In this document: one piece after another, positions 8,627-17,521 of the stretch
Position numbering within the stretch: position 1 is the first letter of the stretch
How the letters are laid out: each line of letters begins with the position of its first letter
Source of the DNA: Anaerolineales bacterium UBA2317
GTDB taxonomy: Bacteria > Chloroflexota > Anaerolineae > Anaerolineales > Villigracilaceae
Reading direction: 5' to 3'
Length of the DNA stretch: 64,000 nt
Assembly (NCBI GenBank): GCA_002345215.1
Contig: DDVH01000025.1
Coordinates: 121,435 to 185,434 of the forward strand
Notes under the pieces: generated by a model
Database searches by the model: none
What the model was told of the DNA's origin: nothing
What the model saw: only the letters and a program-made list of their open reading frames with translations
Translations under genes and position numbers: made by a program

Positions 8627-10405
8627 CTAGAGGGGCCAAAAAATTAATAATAATGGGATAGACACAGCAAAGACAATAATTTCCAATCCCAATCCCATAC
8701 GCCAATAATCGCTGAATTTATATCCACCTGGTCCCATCACAAGTGTATTGGATTGATGCCCAATCGGGGTTAGAAAATCACAAGAGGCACCAATCGTAAT
8801 TGCCATGAGGAAAGGGTCAATAGAAGCGTTCATGCCGTGTGCAATTTTGATGGCAATTGGCGCCATTAAGACAACTGCGGCGGCATTGTTTACTAATCCA
8901 GTAAGAAGCATGGATGCAACCAGTAAAACAGTCAATGCAAACACAGGTGGAAATTGGCTAGAAATTTGTAAGATGCTATTTGCAATTAATTCTGCTCCAC
9001 CAGTGGTTTCTAATGCGGCGCCGAGAGGAATCATTGCGCCAAGCAAAATAATAATGGGCCAATCTACACTTTCATAGGCTTCTTTTAGGCTGACAAGCCT
9101 TGTAATTAGCATGAGCAACACGGCGATCATAAATGCAATTTGAACAGGAATCATTCCAAGCGCCGAAAATGCCAAAGCCGAAATAAAAATTCCAAGTCCA
9201 GCAAACAACTGTCCCCGTGTTTGACCGATGCGAATGTCTCTTTGGGCAAGTGGCAGACATCCTAGTCTTTCCACAACTTCTTTCAATGTTTCAATATGGC
9301 TTTGTAAAAGTAGTACATCGCCATTTTGAAAACGGATTTTATCCAAACTGGTTCGCAATAATTTTCCCTGACGCGAAATGGCTAACAGATTCACGCCATA
9401 ACTGCCGCGTAAATTCAGTGTGCGAGCAGTGTTGCCAACCATAATTGAGTTTGGCATAACAACGCCTTCAACGAGCGTGACATCATCCGAATCTAAATTT
9501 TTTGCGTGAATTTCTTTTTCGGCGACCATTTCTAAGCCAAGCGACTCAATTATTTTTTTGATGTTCTCGGCATCAGCACTCACAATCAACACATCACCAC
9601 TTTGTAATTTGGTATGCGACGATGGTTCCATGCGTCGTTCATTGCCACGAATTAAACCAACAACCAAAACTTCTGCCTTTGAAAACTCGCTGACTTCATA
9701 TAACCGCTTCCCATTGACTGAAGATTTTTCAGGAACGCTTATTTCGGTGATGTAGTTATCAATGTCAAATAATTTTTCATCCGCCGTATTGCCTTTGCGA
9801 ACAGGAATAAAACGCCAACCAATTAAAGAAATAAATATCAACCCGACAAATGTTACACCAACACCGACAGGTGAAAAATCAAACATGTTGTAGGCAGGCA
9901 AACCTGCACTCACGCGAAATGAAGAAGCAATGATATTTGGTGGCGTGCCAATTAATGTGGTCATGCCACCAAGTAACGAAGCAAAAGCAACAGGCATAAA
10001 CAAATAGGAAGCGGGAATTTTTTTCGTTTGAGAAATTTTCACCACAACAGGTAACAGCAATGCCAATGCGCCAACATTATTCATAAAGGCTGAAAGTAAC
10101 GCCACAAACCCTGAAAGCGCAAAAACTTGTGTGGAAATTCCGCCTTTGAGATTTGATAACCAACCACCGATTATTTCTACGATTCCAGAATTTTGCAATC
10201 CGCGGCTGATGACTAACACCGCCGCAACCGTGATGACAGCTGGGTTGCTGAACCCCGAAAATGCTTGCTCCGCCTCTACAAGCCCCGTGAGTGTGACAAT
10301 GACCAACGAAAGCAATGCCACAACGTCATAACGCCAGCGACCTGTAATGAAAAGGATGAGGGTTAAGAGAAGTGTGCCGAAGATAATTAATTGCTCGATT
10401 GTCAA
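8627..10405 (-). CDS. SLC13/DASS-type permease with two TrkA-C (RCK_C) domains
   Basis: 592 residues. Five N-terminal helices, including LSAFMNNVGALALLLP and LLGGMTTLIGTPPNII, are followed by two cytoplasmic TrkA-C-like domains (about 205-290 and 300-385, each with GDVLI/GDVLL) and a second membrane half ending in PIGHQSNTLVMGPGGY. This is the layout of the SLC13-related Na+/sulfate or dicarboxylate permeases of bacteria and algae. The ion is probably Na+ and the cargo sulfate or a carboxylate, but the sequence alone does not decide. It is convergent with the ABC permease. Confidence 0.85.
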   Translation of the reverse strand: MTIEQLIIFGTLLLTLILFITGRWRYDVVALLSLVIVTLTGLVEAEQAFSGFSNPAVITVAAVLVISRGLQNSGIVEIIGGWLSNLKGGISTQVFALSGFVALLSAFMNNVGALALLLPVVVKISQTKKIPASYLFMPVAFASLLGGMTTLIGTPPNIIASSFRVSAGLPAYNMFDFSPVGVGVTFVGLIFISLIGWRFIPVRKGNTADEKLFDIDNYITEISVPEKSSVNGKRLYEVSEFSKAEVLVVGLIRGNERRMEPSSHTKLQSGDVLIVSADAENIKKIIESLGLEMVAEKEIHAKNLDSDDVTLVEGVVMPNSIMVGNTARTLNLRGSYGVNLLAISRQGKLLRTSLDKIRFQNGDVLLLQSHIETLKEVVERLGCLPLAQRDIRIGQTRGQLFAGLGIFISALAFSALGMIPVQIAFMIAVLLMLITRLVSLKEAYESVDWPIIILLGAMIPLGAALETTGGAELIANSILQISSQFPPVFALTVLLVASMLLTGLVNNAAAVVLMAPIAIKIAHGMNASIDPFLMAITIGASCDFLTPIGHQSNTLVMGPGGYKFSDYWRMGLGLEIIVFAVSIPLLLIFWPL

Positions 10406-10415
10406 ATCAAAACTC

Positions 10416-10964
10416 CTATTGCGTCACTACAATTTGAATAAAAATCAAATCGCCAAAGAAATTACCATCAGGGTCAACGGCTTGCCAAGCGGATTCGTAT
10501 TCTCCAACATCTGTTGGGGCTGTGAATAGGATTCTAATTGTGGCTTGTGTGCCTGCACGTGCGGGATACAAAGCCTGTGTTGTATTTGCAGACATTGGGT
10601 CACCGCCTACCCATTGAAGTTTATAGGTTGAGTCCCAATCGCAAGTGCCATCGTTTTTGATTAACCATTGTTTATCAATTTGTGCGTTGGGTAAAAAAGA
10701 TGTTCCATCTTCTACGGTTACATCGTCAAGGAAAGATAACACATTCGTACAAACACTTTCAGTTGGTGTAAAAATTATTTGTTGCGTTGGTGTTTCAGTA
10801 ATAGAAAAAGTAGTTGGAATAGGTGTTGATGTGAAAATAATTTGAGTAGGTGGAATCGAAGTTGGCGGGCGGAAAGGTGTAGGTGTAGTCTGCTCAGCAC
10901 AGGCGGAGAGAATGATGAATGACAGAATCAGGTTGAAGGTAAGAATGAAGCGTTTGTATCTCAT
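10416..10964 (-). CDS. Lipoprotein with an NBR1-type Ig-like domain
   Basis: 182 residues from the chosen ATG at 10964. A longer reading frame reaches back into recA, but the signal peptide MRYKRFILTF..FIILSACAEQ starts here and ends in the lipobox LSAC. A Thr/Pro-rich linker (about 24-60) leads to a beta-sandwich of the NBR1 central-domain type, marked by DGTSFLPNAQIDKQW, LIKNDGTCDWDSTYKLQWVGG and VGEYESAWQAVDPDG. The family is known from the autophagy receptor NBR1 and occurs widely in Chloroflexota surface proteins, where it is thought to bind partners or the wall. The ATG lies immediately past the recA terminator, with no clear Shine-Dalgarno. Confidence 0.8.
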   Translation of the reverse strand: MRYKRFILTFNLILSFIILSACAEQTTPTPFRPPTSIPPTQIIFTSTPIPTTFSITETPTQQIIFTPTESVCTNVLSFLDDVTVEDGTSFLPNAQIDKQWLIKNDGTCDWDSTYKLQWVGGDPMSANTTQALYPARAGTQATIRILFTAPTDVGEYESAWQAVDPDGNFFGDLIFIQIVVTQ

Positions 10965-10965
10965 A

Positions 10966-10996
10966 ATAAAAAATGGACACGATGTCGTGTCCATTA
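10966..10996 (-). terminator. Intrinsic terminator of recA
   Basis: A 10-bp perfect stem (10973-10982 with 10985-10994) is followed on the minus strand by TTTTTTA. It lies just past the recA stop codon and directly before the start codon of the downstream lipoprotein gene, so that gene depends on read-through or its own start signal. Confidence 0.8.
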
Positions 10997-11004
10997 ATTT
11001 TACT

Positions 11005-12117
11005 TTATGCTTCTTCTTCGCCGCCACCTGCGTCACCGCCAGCATCAGCACTTTCGCCCATATCAAGCGGAAGAGCAATTTCGCCGCTCAACGCTTTTTG
11101 GCGAATGACGCTTTCAATTTCATTCATCAAATCAGGATTGGAACGTAGATAATCTTTTGCATTTTCACGTCCTTGGCCGATGCGAATATCACCATACGAG
11201 AAAAATGCGCCACGCTTCGTGATGACTTCAAACTTGGTTGCTAAATCCAAAACATCACCACTCTTGGAAATGCCTTCGTTGAACATGATGTCAAATTCAG
11301 CAGTGCGGAACGGAGGCGCAACTTTATTTTTAACAATTTTGACACGAGTACGATTACCGATAACTTCTTCACCAACTTTGATAGATTGAATACGACGAAC
11401 ATCCAAACGAAGTGAGGCATAGAATTTTAATGCCTGACCACCTGTGGTTGTTTCGGGGTTTCCAAACATGACGCCAATTTTTTGACGAAGTTGATTTGTG
11501 AAAATAACAGCAGTTTTGGTTTGGCTAATCGCACCGCTTAATTTACGAAGTGCTTGAGACATTAAACGAGCTTGCACACCCATAGTGGCATCGCCCATAT
11601 CACCTTCGATTTCGGAACGTGGTACAAGTGCGGCAACGGAGTCAATGACGACGACATCTACTGCACCAGAGCGCACAAGTGTTTCAACGATTTCAAGCGC
11701 TTGTTCACCTGTATCAGGTTGGGAGACAAGTAAATTATCAATGTCAACACCAAGACGTGCGGCATAAACTGGGTCGAGAGCATGTTCCATGTCAATAAAT
11801 GCGGCGGTGCCACCCATTTTTTGGGCTTCGGCAACCACATGTTGACATAACGTTGTTTTACCAGAAGATTCAGGACCATAAATTTCGGTGATGCGTCCAC
11901 GTGGGATGCCGCCAACGCCTAATGCAATATCAAGTGAAAGTGAGCCTGTTGGGAAGACTTCAGTCACCATGCCATGCGCTTTACCAAGCGGCATGATGGC
12001 ACCTTCGCCATAACTTTTGAGGATATCACCCACAGCCTTATCAAGCATGGCTTGTTTGGCGGAATCTATGTTTGTATTTTGAGCAGGTTGTTCAGCGGAA
12101 GCACGTTTTCTAGCCAT
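11005..12117 (-). CDS. recA: RecA recombinase
   Basis: 370 residues from the ATG at 12117, which has GGAG nine bases upstream; a frame extension 10 codons longer lacks a site. RecA binds single-stranded DNA, drives strand exchange, and triggers LexA self-cleavage. Visible marks are Walker [22 protein letters not shown] (Walker B), the L2 loop region [22 protein letters not shown], and [15 protein letters not shown]. The tail is short and acidic ([10 protein letters not shown]), as usual. The gene has its own promoter with an imperfect SOS-type box and its own terminator. Confidence 0.98.
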   Translation of the reverse strand: MARKRASAEQPAQNTNIDSAKQAMLDKAVGDILKSYGEGAIMPLGKAHGMVTEVFPTGSLSLDIALGVGGIPRGRITEIYGPESSGKTTLCQHVVAEAQKMGGTAAFIDMEHALDPVYAARLGVDIDNLLVSQPDTGEQALEIVETLVRSGAVDVVVIDSVAALVPRSEIEGDMGDATMGVQARLMSQALRKLSGAISQTKTAVIFTNQLRQKIGVMFGNPETTTGGQALKFYASLRLDVRRIQSIKVGEEVIGNRTRVKIVKNKVAPPFRTAEFDIMFNEGISKSGDVLDLATKFEVITKRGAFFSYGDIRIGQGRENAKDYLRSNPDLMNEIESVIRQKALSGEIALPLDMGESADAGGDAGGGEEEA

Positions 12118-12201
12118 TTTTATTCTCCATTTTATGTATAGGGTCACTTAACCACGAAGGATAAAAGTTCGCAAAGGGTTAAGGAAATTAAGTGTAAAGC
12201 G

Positions 12202-12229
12202 AGTATAGCACAGATGTTCTGCTCGTCAA
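12202..12229 (-). promoter_or_regulatory. recA promoter with imperfect SOS-type operator
   Basis: The minus strand has TTGACG (12229-12224), a 16-base spacer, and TATACT (12207-12202). The spacer holds AGAAC-ATCT-GTGC (12220-12208), one base away from GAAC-N4-GTTC, the LexA box shared by many Gram-positive and Chloroflexota genomes. Position and target gene both suit LexA control. The leader to the ATG is about 80 bases. Confidence 0.6.
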
Positions 12230-12251
12230 GAGGGAAAAATGAGGTTTCAGG

Positions 12252-13325
12252 TTATGGTTGAGGTGTCGGCGTAGCAGGCAAATCCAATGGAACAAAATCC
12301 AAAGTTGCGGCAGGTGGGCGTGTTGAATCAAACCCATTTTCGCCTTTGAAGGTAAAGTAACTTACTTGCCCGGGGAAAATCTCTACCCAAGTTTGCACGC
12401 GTTTCTCTTCATATCGAAAAGTAATTTTATATATCCCGGCGGGTAAATCACCAAGCACCATGTTTTCTTGATAATACGGGTCTGGGTTAACTGCCCCACC
12501 TTTGCCATAAGTACGAATTGTGAATGTTCGTCCACCCTGTTCAGGTGAAACAGTCACTTCCACTTGTTGAAGCAGTTCGCCCTTAGTATCCATGATGCGC
12601 CCGGCTAATACTCCCCAACCTTGTGGCGGAGCAATCCACAACTCTGGATTGTACGTATAGAAAAAAGAATTATTTGGCATACGAACTTCAAAATGCACAT
12701 GCGGACCCGTCGTCGCACCTGTTGTACCCACAAAGCCAATGATATCTCCAGTTTCTACATGTTGCCCAACAATTACACTCATCATGCTCATGTGTGCATA
12801 AATTGTATAAAGTTGTTGGTCGTTGTAACCAAAATCATGTCGAATAGCAACTGCTAAACCATACGGGTCACTTTGATTGCCCGGCGTTTCGGCAAACAAA
12901 CCCCAATCAGCCCAAACAATGGTGCCGGGTCCAGCCGCCATAATAGGTGTGCCTTCGGGTGATGGAATATCTACGCCAGTATGCACAATATTTCTTCCAA
13001 AAAACACGCCACCATAACGATAATCTGCAATGGGCCAATTGATTTGGTCAGCCGCAATGGGGCGCGTAAAAAAGAAATGGTCATACGGAGCAATTGCCCA
13101 CGGCACAGGATACAAAGGCGGGCGCCAACCTGTGATAGGTTCTGCCCCCGGCGTTGGAAGACTAAATTGAAATGGTGCAGGTGATGGAGAAACCACCGCC
13201 TCATTCGTGGCTTCAACTTGATTCTCAACCTCAGCAATCACTGCCGTTGGAGTTGAGTCTGTCACTGCATTTGAGCAAGCAGATAATATAAAGATAAATA
13301 AAAGTATCGAGGAAATTTTTTTCAT
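12252..13325 (-). CDS. M23 (LytM/NlpD-type) metallopeptidase lipoprotein
   Basis: 357 residues. The lipobox LSAC places Cys17 as the lipid anchor. The peptidase domain (about 95-230) keeps all zinc and catalytic residues: HTGVD (His115, Asp119), YAH (His178) and GPHVHFE (His209, His211). M23 enzymes cut peptide cross-bridges of peptidoglycan. The last 120 residues form a beta-rich domain with a C-terminal Thr/Pro tail. An intact active site suggests a real hydrolase rather than an activator. It is followed upstream by another lipoprotein gene on the same strand. Confidence 0.9.
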   Translation of the reverse strand: MKKISSILLFIFILSACSNAVTDSTPTAVIAEVENQVEATNEAVVSPSPAPFQFSLPTPGAEPITGWRPPLYPVPWAIAPYDHFFFTRPIAADQINWPIADYRYGGVFFGRNIVHTGVDIPSPEGTPIMAAGPGTIVWADWGLFAETPGNQSDPYGLAVAIRHDFGYNDQQLYTIYAHMSMMSVIVGQHVETGDIIGFVGTTGATTGPHVHFEVRMPNNSFFYTYNPELWIAPPQGWGVLAGRIMDTKGELLQQVEVTVSPEQGGRTFTIRTYGKGGAVNPDPYYQENMVLGDLPAGIYKITFRYEEKRVQTWVEIFPGQVSYFTFKGENGFDSTRPPAATLDFVPLDLPATPTPQP

Positions 13326-13404
13326 ATAGTAAATTGAAAGAGTGCGTCGCGTTTCTAAACTTAGAATATTGCTAACATCAAAAAGCGCGACGCACCTATT
13401 AGCA

Positions 13405-15246
13405 TTACGGAATCACTGTCGGCGGTGTGGGCGTGATTGAAGGCAAAGGCGTAATCGTTGGTGTAGAGGAAGGCGTAAATGTGATGCGAGGCGTGCGTGT
13501 TGGTCTTGGTGTTGACGTAAAGGTTGCTGTCGGCGTCGGAGTCAAAGTCGGCGCGAAAACTCTTGTCGGTGTGGCTAACGCTTCGGCTGGATACAACTCT
13601 TTCATGGCATCGTACCAAGTTAATCCACTTGTCAAAGCAAATGTAGAAAATCTTGCGCCTTTGTAGTATGTTCTCCAATTCGGCAGTGAAGGCAATCTCT
13701 CCCATCCATACGCAGAGACTAAAGATGTAATATCAATCCAATAACCTGACGGCACAAGTGAATATTCGCCACCTTGTTCGTATGTGACAGGGTCTAAATC
13801 GTAACGAGCATTCAAATTCCATGGCGCGTTATGAATCGGCTCACCTAATGAACCATCTTGCACACTGGCGCGGATATAAATTCTCCAATACGTTTGCGAG
13901 CCAATATCTTCACGCAAAGTCACCATCCAACCCGCATTTGCCATCAACGAATTAATTGCAAACGCTCTACCTGTGTACAACCAATCATTATCAAAACCAG
14001 GTTCAAGACTTGTTGTCAATGGAACAAAGGCATTTTCTAAACTTGCTAACGCATCCCAACCTGTTTCAATAATGACTCGTGTTCGTAACGCATTAAATGA
14101 TTCATCTACCAAATCATGCAATTGTGGAAATGGTGCCTGCACATCTTCAATATTCACCACATACCATCTCTGGTTTGGAACTTCTGCGCCGGGCGTAACA
14201 ATCGGCGACCATAACGGCGTTGGGTTTACATTTTCCGCCTGCAAAAATGAATCAGGCAATGGGATTGATAACTCCGCATTTCCCCAAGTCATTCCACGCA
14301 CTCGTCCACTTAAAGGAAGTGATGATTGCAAAACTTTTCCTTCTACATCATACGAAGTTACAAAATATTGATTCGGCGCACTAACCACTGCAACCACTTG
14401 ACTTGCATTTTCATTCCATGTGCCGATATAACCATCACCAATCCATTGCGCGGCACGATTTGGTTCATTTGCATCCCAAACATACAAACCGCTAAAACCA
14501 ACAGTTTGCGAAATTGAACTCCATAACAATTGTGAGCCATCAAAATTCCAAACAGGATAATTTTCAGAAGCGAATGGTGTATTACTTAAATTTTGATAAC
14601 GTTCATCACCGGCAATATCTAAATCTGCTAGCCACACATCACTGTCACCACCGCGTGTTGAAATGAAAGCAATATGCCGACCATCCGGCGCCCAAGTTGG
14701 CGTATGGTCTGAAGCGGAATCATACGTCAATTGAATCACTTCACCATCCGTCACATTCACCACAGCAATTTCTAAATTGTCATTGATGTATGTTTCATAC
14801 GCCAAAAACGAACCATCTGGCGACCACGACGGCGCAGAATCATATTCATCTGAATTTGTAATTTGAGTCACTTCACCAATTTGCAAATCCATCACATACA
14901 AATCCCAAAAACCACTTCTATCTGATGCAAATGCAAGTTGAGTTTTATCAGGACTCAATGCTGGCGATATATCATTCCACTCGCCTGTTGTAATGCGAGT
15001 TAGCGGATAATTTTGTGGATGATATAAAAACAGATGAGCATATCCATTTTCTTCAATGGATAAAAACACAAAATCGCTTCCATTACTTTCGGGGATAACT
15101 GCTTCTGTTTCCTCAACATTTATCTCAGGGACGAATTCCGTCGGTGTGGCATTTTGACTCGACTGGTTACAAGCAGAAAGTAAAAGGCTGGCGATTAAGA
15201 AAAGATATAAAATTTTCAAACGTTGGGAATTAACAAAGAAAAACAT
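13405..15246 (-). CDS. TolB-like beta-propeller lipoprotein with Thr/Pro tail
   Basis: 613 residues. The leader ends in the lipobox LSAC. Residues 60-330 hold repeated blades of the PD40/TolB type, for example ISPALSPDKTQLAFASDRSG and APSWSPDGSFLAYETY. A second region of about 190 residues (370-560) has no family I recognise. The C-terminus is a Thr/Pro-rich stretch of about 45 residues (TPTPTATFTS..), a probable surface spacer. WD40-like propellers of this kind usually bind partners rather than catalyse. The overlapping reading frames on the other strand in the tail arise from the low-complexity repeats. Confidence 0.85.
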   Translation of the reverse strand: MFFFVNSQRLKILYLFLIASLLLSACNQSSQNATPTEFVPEINVEETEAVIPESNGSDFVFLSIEENGYAHLFLYHPQNYPLTRITTGEWNDISPALSPDKTQLAFASDRSGFWDLYVMDLQIGEVTQITNSDEYDSAPSWSPDGSFLAYETYINDNLEIAVVNVTDGEVIQLTYDSASDHTPTWAPDGRHIAFISTRGGDSDVWLADLDIAGDERYQNLSNTPFASENYPVWNFDGSQLLWSSISQTVGFSGLYVWDANEPNRAAQWIGDGYIGTWNENASQVVAVVSAPNQYFVTSYDVEGKVLQSSLPLSGRVRGMTWGNAELSIPLPDSFLQAENVNPTPLWSPIVTPGAEVPNQRWYVVNIEDVQAPFPQLHDLVDESFNALRTRVIIETGWDALASLENAFVPLTTSLEPGFDNDWLYTGRAFAINSLMANAGWMVTLREDIGSQTYWRIYIRASVQDGSLGEPIHNAPWNLNARYDLDPVTYEQGGEYSLVPSGYWIDITSLVSAYGWERLPSLPNWRTYYKGARFSTFALTSGLTWYDAMKELYPAEALATPTRVFAPTLTPTPTATFTSTPRPTRTPRITFTPSSTPTITPLPSITPTPPTVIP

Positions 15247-15256
15247 AAAATATCAA

Positions 15257-15631
15257 TTATTCAGGGAAATTTTCAACATCAGGTTCAGACGATGGATAGA
15301 CATCAAAAGAAATTGTATATGGCTCTGCACTTGGACCTTCAAGATAATACAATTTTGCAATTAATGTGTATGGATTTTGAATCTCACCGCGAATGTGCAT
15401 GGTGAATTCAAGTTTGAATCCAAGTGTTTCAAGAATATTTGTGGAGGCAACTTCTTCTCCATTTGCATTTTGCAACTTCACTTCCAAACTCGGGCGTTTT
15501 TGAAACGGCGTAATTTGCATATTCACCAACACCCGCCGACCATCTGGGCGAGGCTTGGCTGTGAGATTTGTAATTTTTGTTTCTTCGGGGGTAGCGCGGG
15601 TCAGCCCGTCTTTTGATACGAAAAAATCCAT
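15257..15631 (-). CDS. Conserved hypothetical protein
   Basis: 124 residues, no signal peptide, no membrane segment, predicted all-beta. The central part VLVNMQITPFQKRPSLEVKL and the end YTISFDVYPSS resemble an Ig-like or sandwich fold. It lies 10 bases upstream of the propeller lipoprotein gene on the same strand, so the two are probably co-transcribed. No function can be given. Confidence 0.65.
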   Translation of the reverse strand: MDFFVSKDGLTRATPEETKITNLTAKPRPDGRRVLVNMQITPFQKRPSLEVKLQNANGEEVASTNILETLGFKLEFTMHIRGEIQNPYTLIAKLYYLEGPSAEPYTISFDVYPSSEPDVENFPE

Positions 15632-15758
15632 GCAAGTATTATAACTAGAAAAGAAATGAGAGGATGAGAAACGAGATTACAGTTTCATTAGTTCTTATGC
15701 AACTTTTCTTCCGTTATCTCGTAAAATAGTCAACTAAAAAATCACTGAGGAATAGTTT

Positions 15759-16703
15759 ATGAAAGCAATGGTTTATCACAAATACGGCTCGCCAGATGAA
15801 TTAAAGCTTGAAGAAGTAACAAAACCAACTCCAAAAGATGATGAGGTGTTGGTGAAAATTAAAGCATCGTCTATCAATCGCGCAGATTTGTATATGCTGA
15901 AAGGCAGTCCGTTTGTGATTCGTTTGGAAAACGGTTTCACACCAAAGAAAAAAATTCTTGGGGCAGATATTGCAGGTCAGGTTGAGGCAGTTGGGAAAAA
16001 TGTAAAAGAATTTAAAGTCGGTGATGAAGTCTTTGGCGATATTTCTGCAAACGGTTGGGGCGGATTTGCGGAGTATGTGTCGGTGAAAGAAAATGCTTTG
16101 GTAGCAAAACCAACTAACATCACGTTTGAAGAAGCGGCGGCTGTCCCGATGGCATCCGTCACAGCGTTGCAAGGTCTACAAGATAAAGGTCAGATTCAGC
16201 CAAATCAAAAAGTTTTGATTTATGGCGCTTCAGGCGGAGTGGGAACTTGGGCGGTGCAAATCAGCAAATCATTCGGGACGCATGTGACCGCCGTGTGTAG
16301 CACGCGCAACGTGGAAATGATTCGTTCACTCGGCGCAAATGAAGTGATTGATTACACCAAAGAAGATTTTTCTGAAAATGGAAAGAGATATGATTTAATT
16401 CTCGCCGCAAATGGTAACCTTCCGCTTGCAAAATATAAAAATGCATTAACCTCTAATGGGATTTATGTTTGTACAGGCGGCTCGCTGAAACAAATTTTTA
16501 GTTCGCTGATTTTTGGAAGCAAACAAGTTAAGAATTTATCATCCAAGCCGAATAAAAAAGATTTATTATTTGTTCAAGAATTACTTGCAAACAGGAAAAT
16601 AAAATCAGTGATTGATAAAACTTTTCCTTTGATTGAATTAGCTGATGCGTTTCGATATTTTGAGTCTGGAAAAGTTAAAGGGAAAGTGGTGATAAGTCAT
16701 TAA
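15759..16703 (+). CDS. NAD(P)H-dependent quinone-oxidoreductase-like MDR protein
   Basis: 314 residues. The GroES-like N-terminus (MKAMVYHKYGSPDELKLEEV) and the nucleotide-binding motif VLIYGASGGVGTWAVQI are those of the zinc-independent quinone reductase/zeta-crystallin branch of the medium-chain dehydrogenases. The catalytic zinc cysteine is absent, as expected of this branch. These enzymes reduce quinones or enones with NADPH. It stands alone, preceded by GAGGAATAG at a good distance from the ATG. Confidence 0.88.
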   Translation: MKAMVYHKYGSPDELKLEEVTKPTPKDDEVLVKIKASSINRADLYMLKGSPFVIRLENGFTPKKKILGADIAGQVEAVGKNVKEFKVGDEVFGDISANGWGGFAEYVSVKENALVAKPTNITFEEAAAVPMASVTALQGLQDKGQIQPNQKVLIYGASGGVGTWAVQISKSFGTHVTAVCSTRNVEMIRSLGANEVIDYTKEDFSENGKRYDLILAANGNLPLAKYKNALTSNGIYVCTGGSLKQIFSSLIFGSKQVKNLSSKPNKKDLLFVQELLANRKIKSVIDKTFPLIELADAFRYFESGKVKGKVVISH

Positions 16704-16709
16704 CCAATT

Positions 16710-16769
16710 GTAGGGACACAGCGAGTCACTTAATGGTTTTGATTATCAATCATTCCGCTGTGTCCCTAC
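16710..16769. repeat. Inverted-repeat element, TAGGGACACAGCG family
   Basis: The arms TGTAGGGACACAGCG and CGCTGTGTCCCTAC are near-perfect inverted repeats around about 30 bases. It fills most of the gap between two plus-strand genes and may act as a transcript-end structure. No other copy is seen in the window. Confidence 0.6.
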
Positions 16770-16787
16770 TTTATTCAAGGAGCAAAC

Positions 16788-17156
16788 ATGGATGAAATTC
16801 AAATCAAACTTTCAGGTTTATGGGTTGCCACGATGTTGATTTATCTTTTAGGGGATGTATTACGCTTGTTCAGTGGTGATACAAAACCAGGCGAAATGGC
16901 TGGGCAAGTGGTCAGCAAAAATATGTATTTGATTGCCGCTGTATTAATGTTGATTCCAATTTTGATGGTTTTGTTTTCTTTATTCCTAGATTACCCCGCC
17001 AATCGTTGGTCAAATATTATTGTGGCTGGGTTCTTTTTGTTATTCAATCTAATTGGTTTGCCAGGTTATCCATCACTATATGATAAATTTTTGTTAGCAG
17101 TTAGCCTTGTATTTAATGGAATGACCATTTGGTTGGCATGGAATTGGGTACAATAA
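16788..17156 (+). CDS. Small membrane protein, DUF6326-like
   Basis: 122 residues with four hydrophobic segments (about 10-27, 45-67, 75-95, 98-118). The opening IKLSGLWVATMLIYLLGDVLR resembles small four-helix proteins annotated DUF6326. The start is supported by AAGGAG. The role is unknown. It is followed at 17 bases by another small membrane protein gene. Confidence 0.65.
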   Translation: MDEIQIKLSGLWVATMLIYLLGDVLRLFSGDTKPGEMAGQVVSKNMYLIAAVLMLIPILMVLFSLFLDYPANRWSNIIVAGFFLLFNLIGLPGYPSLYDKFLLAVSLVFNGMTIWLAWNWVQ

Positions 17157-17173
17157 GCGCAAGGAGAATTATT

Positions 17174-17383
17174 ATGCGACAACGAAATTGGCGTTTGGTG
17201 ATTGTAGGAATATTTTTTATCGTAATTGGGTTTGCAATTTTCTTATTTGTTCCATCCCTCGGGCAGTATTCCACAGACCCTGTTGAATTTACGAGGTTAA
17301 TTGGCAATGTCTCTGAAGTAGTGATTGGCGTGAGTGTGGCTTTGATTATTTTCGGTTTAATTGGCACAAAACCGAAGCAATAA
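17174..17383 (+). CDS. Two-helix small membrane protein
   Basis: 69 residues from the ATG at 17174, which has AAGGAG eight bases upstream; an earlier in-frame start overlaps the preceding gene and has no such site. Two hydrophobic helices (about 6-26 and 43-63) flank a short polar loop. No family recognised. Probably in one transcript with the four-helix protein before it. Confidence 0.6.
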   Translation: MRQRNWRLVIVGIFFIVIGFAIFLFVPSLGQYSTDPVEFTRLIGNVSEVVIGVSVALIIFGLIGTKPKQ

Positions 17384-17402
17384 ATCGTCATGTCAATTTC
17401 TT

Positions 17403-17440
17403 AAGGTGACAGTCACTTAATAAGTGACTGTCACCTTTTC
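17403..17440 (+). terminator. Palindromic terminator, AAGGTGACAGT family
   Basis: A perfect 17-bp inverted repeat (17403-17419 and 17421-17437) followed by TTT. A close relative stands after the PilZ gene at 51939-51970, so this is a repeated terminator-like palindrome. A short relic of the TCATTGCGAGG repeat lies just after it (17487-17500). Confidence 0.6.
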
Positions 17441-17521
17441 ATTTGGGGGTATGATTAATGGGTTTCGACTGCGTCTCACCCATCAGCCCTCGCAATGACG
17501 ATTTAATCTTGAAAGGAATTT

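Noticed and set aside
13427..13666. Val/Gly-rich frame on the plus strand
   Set aside because: Complement of the Thr/Pro-rich tail of the propeller lipoprotein.
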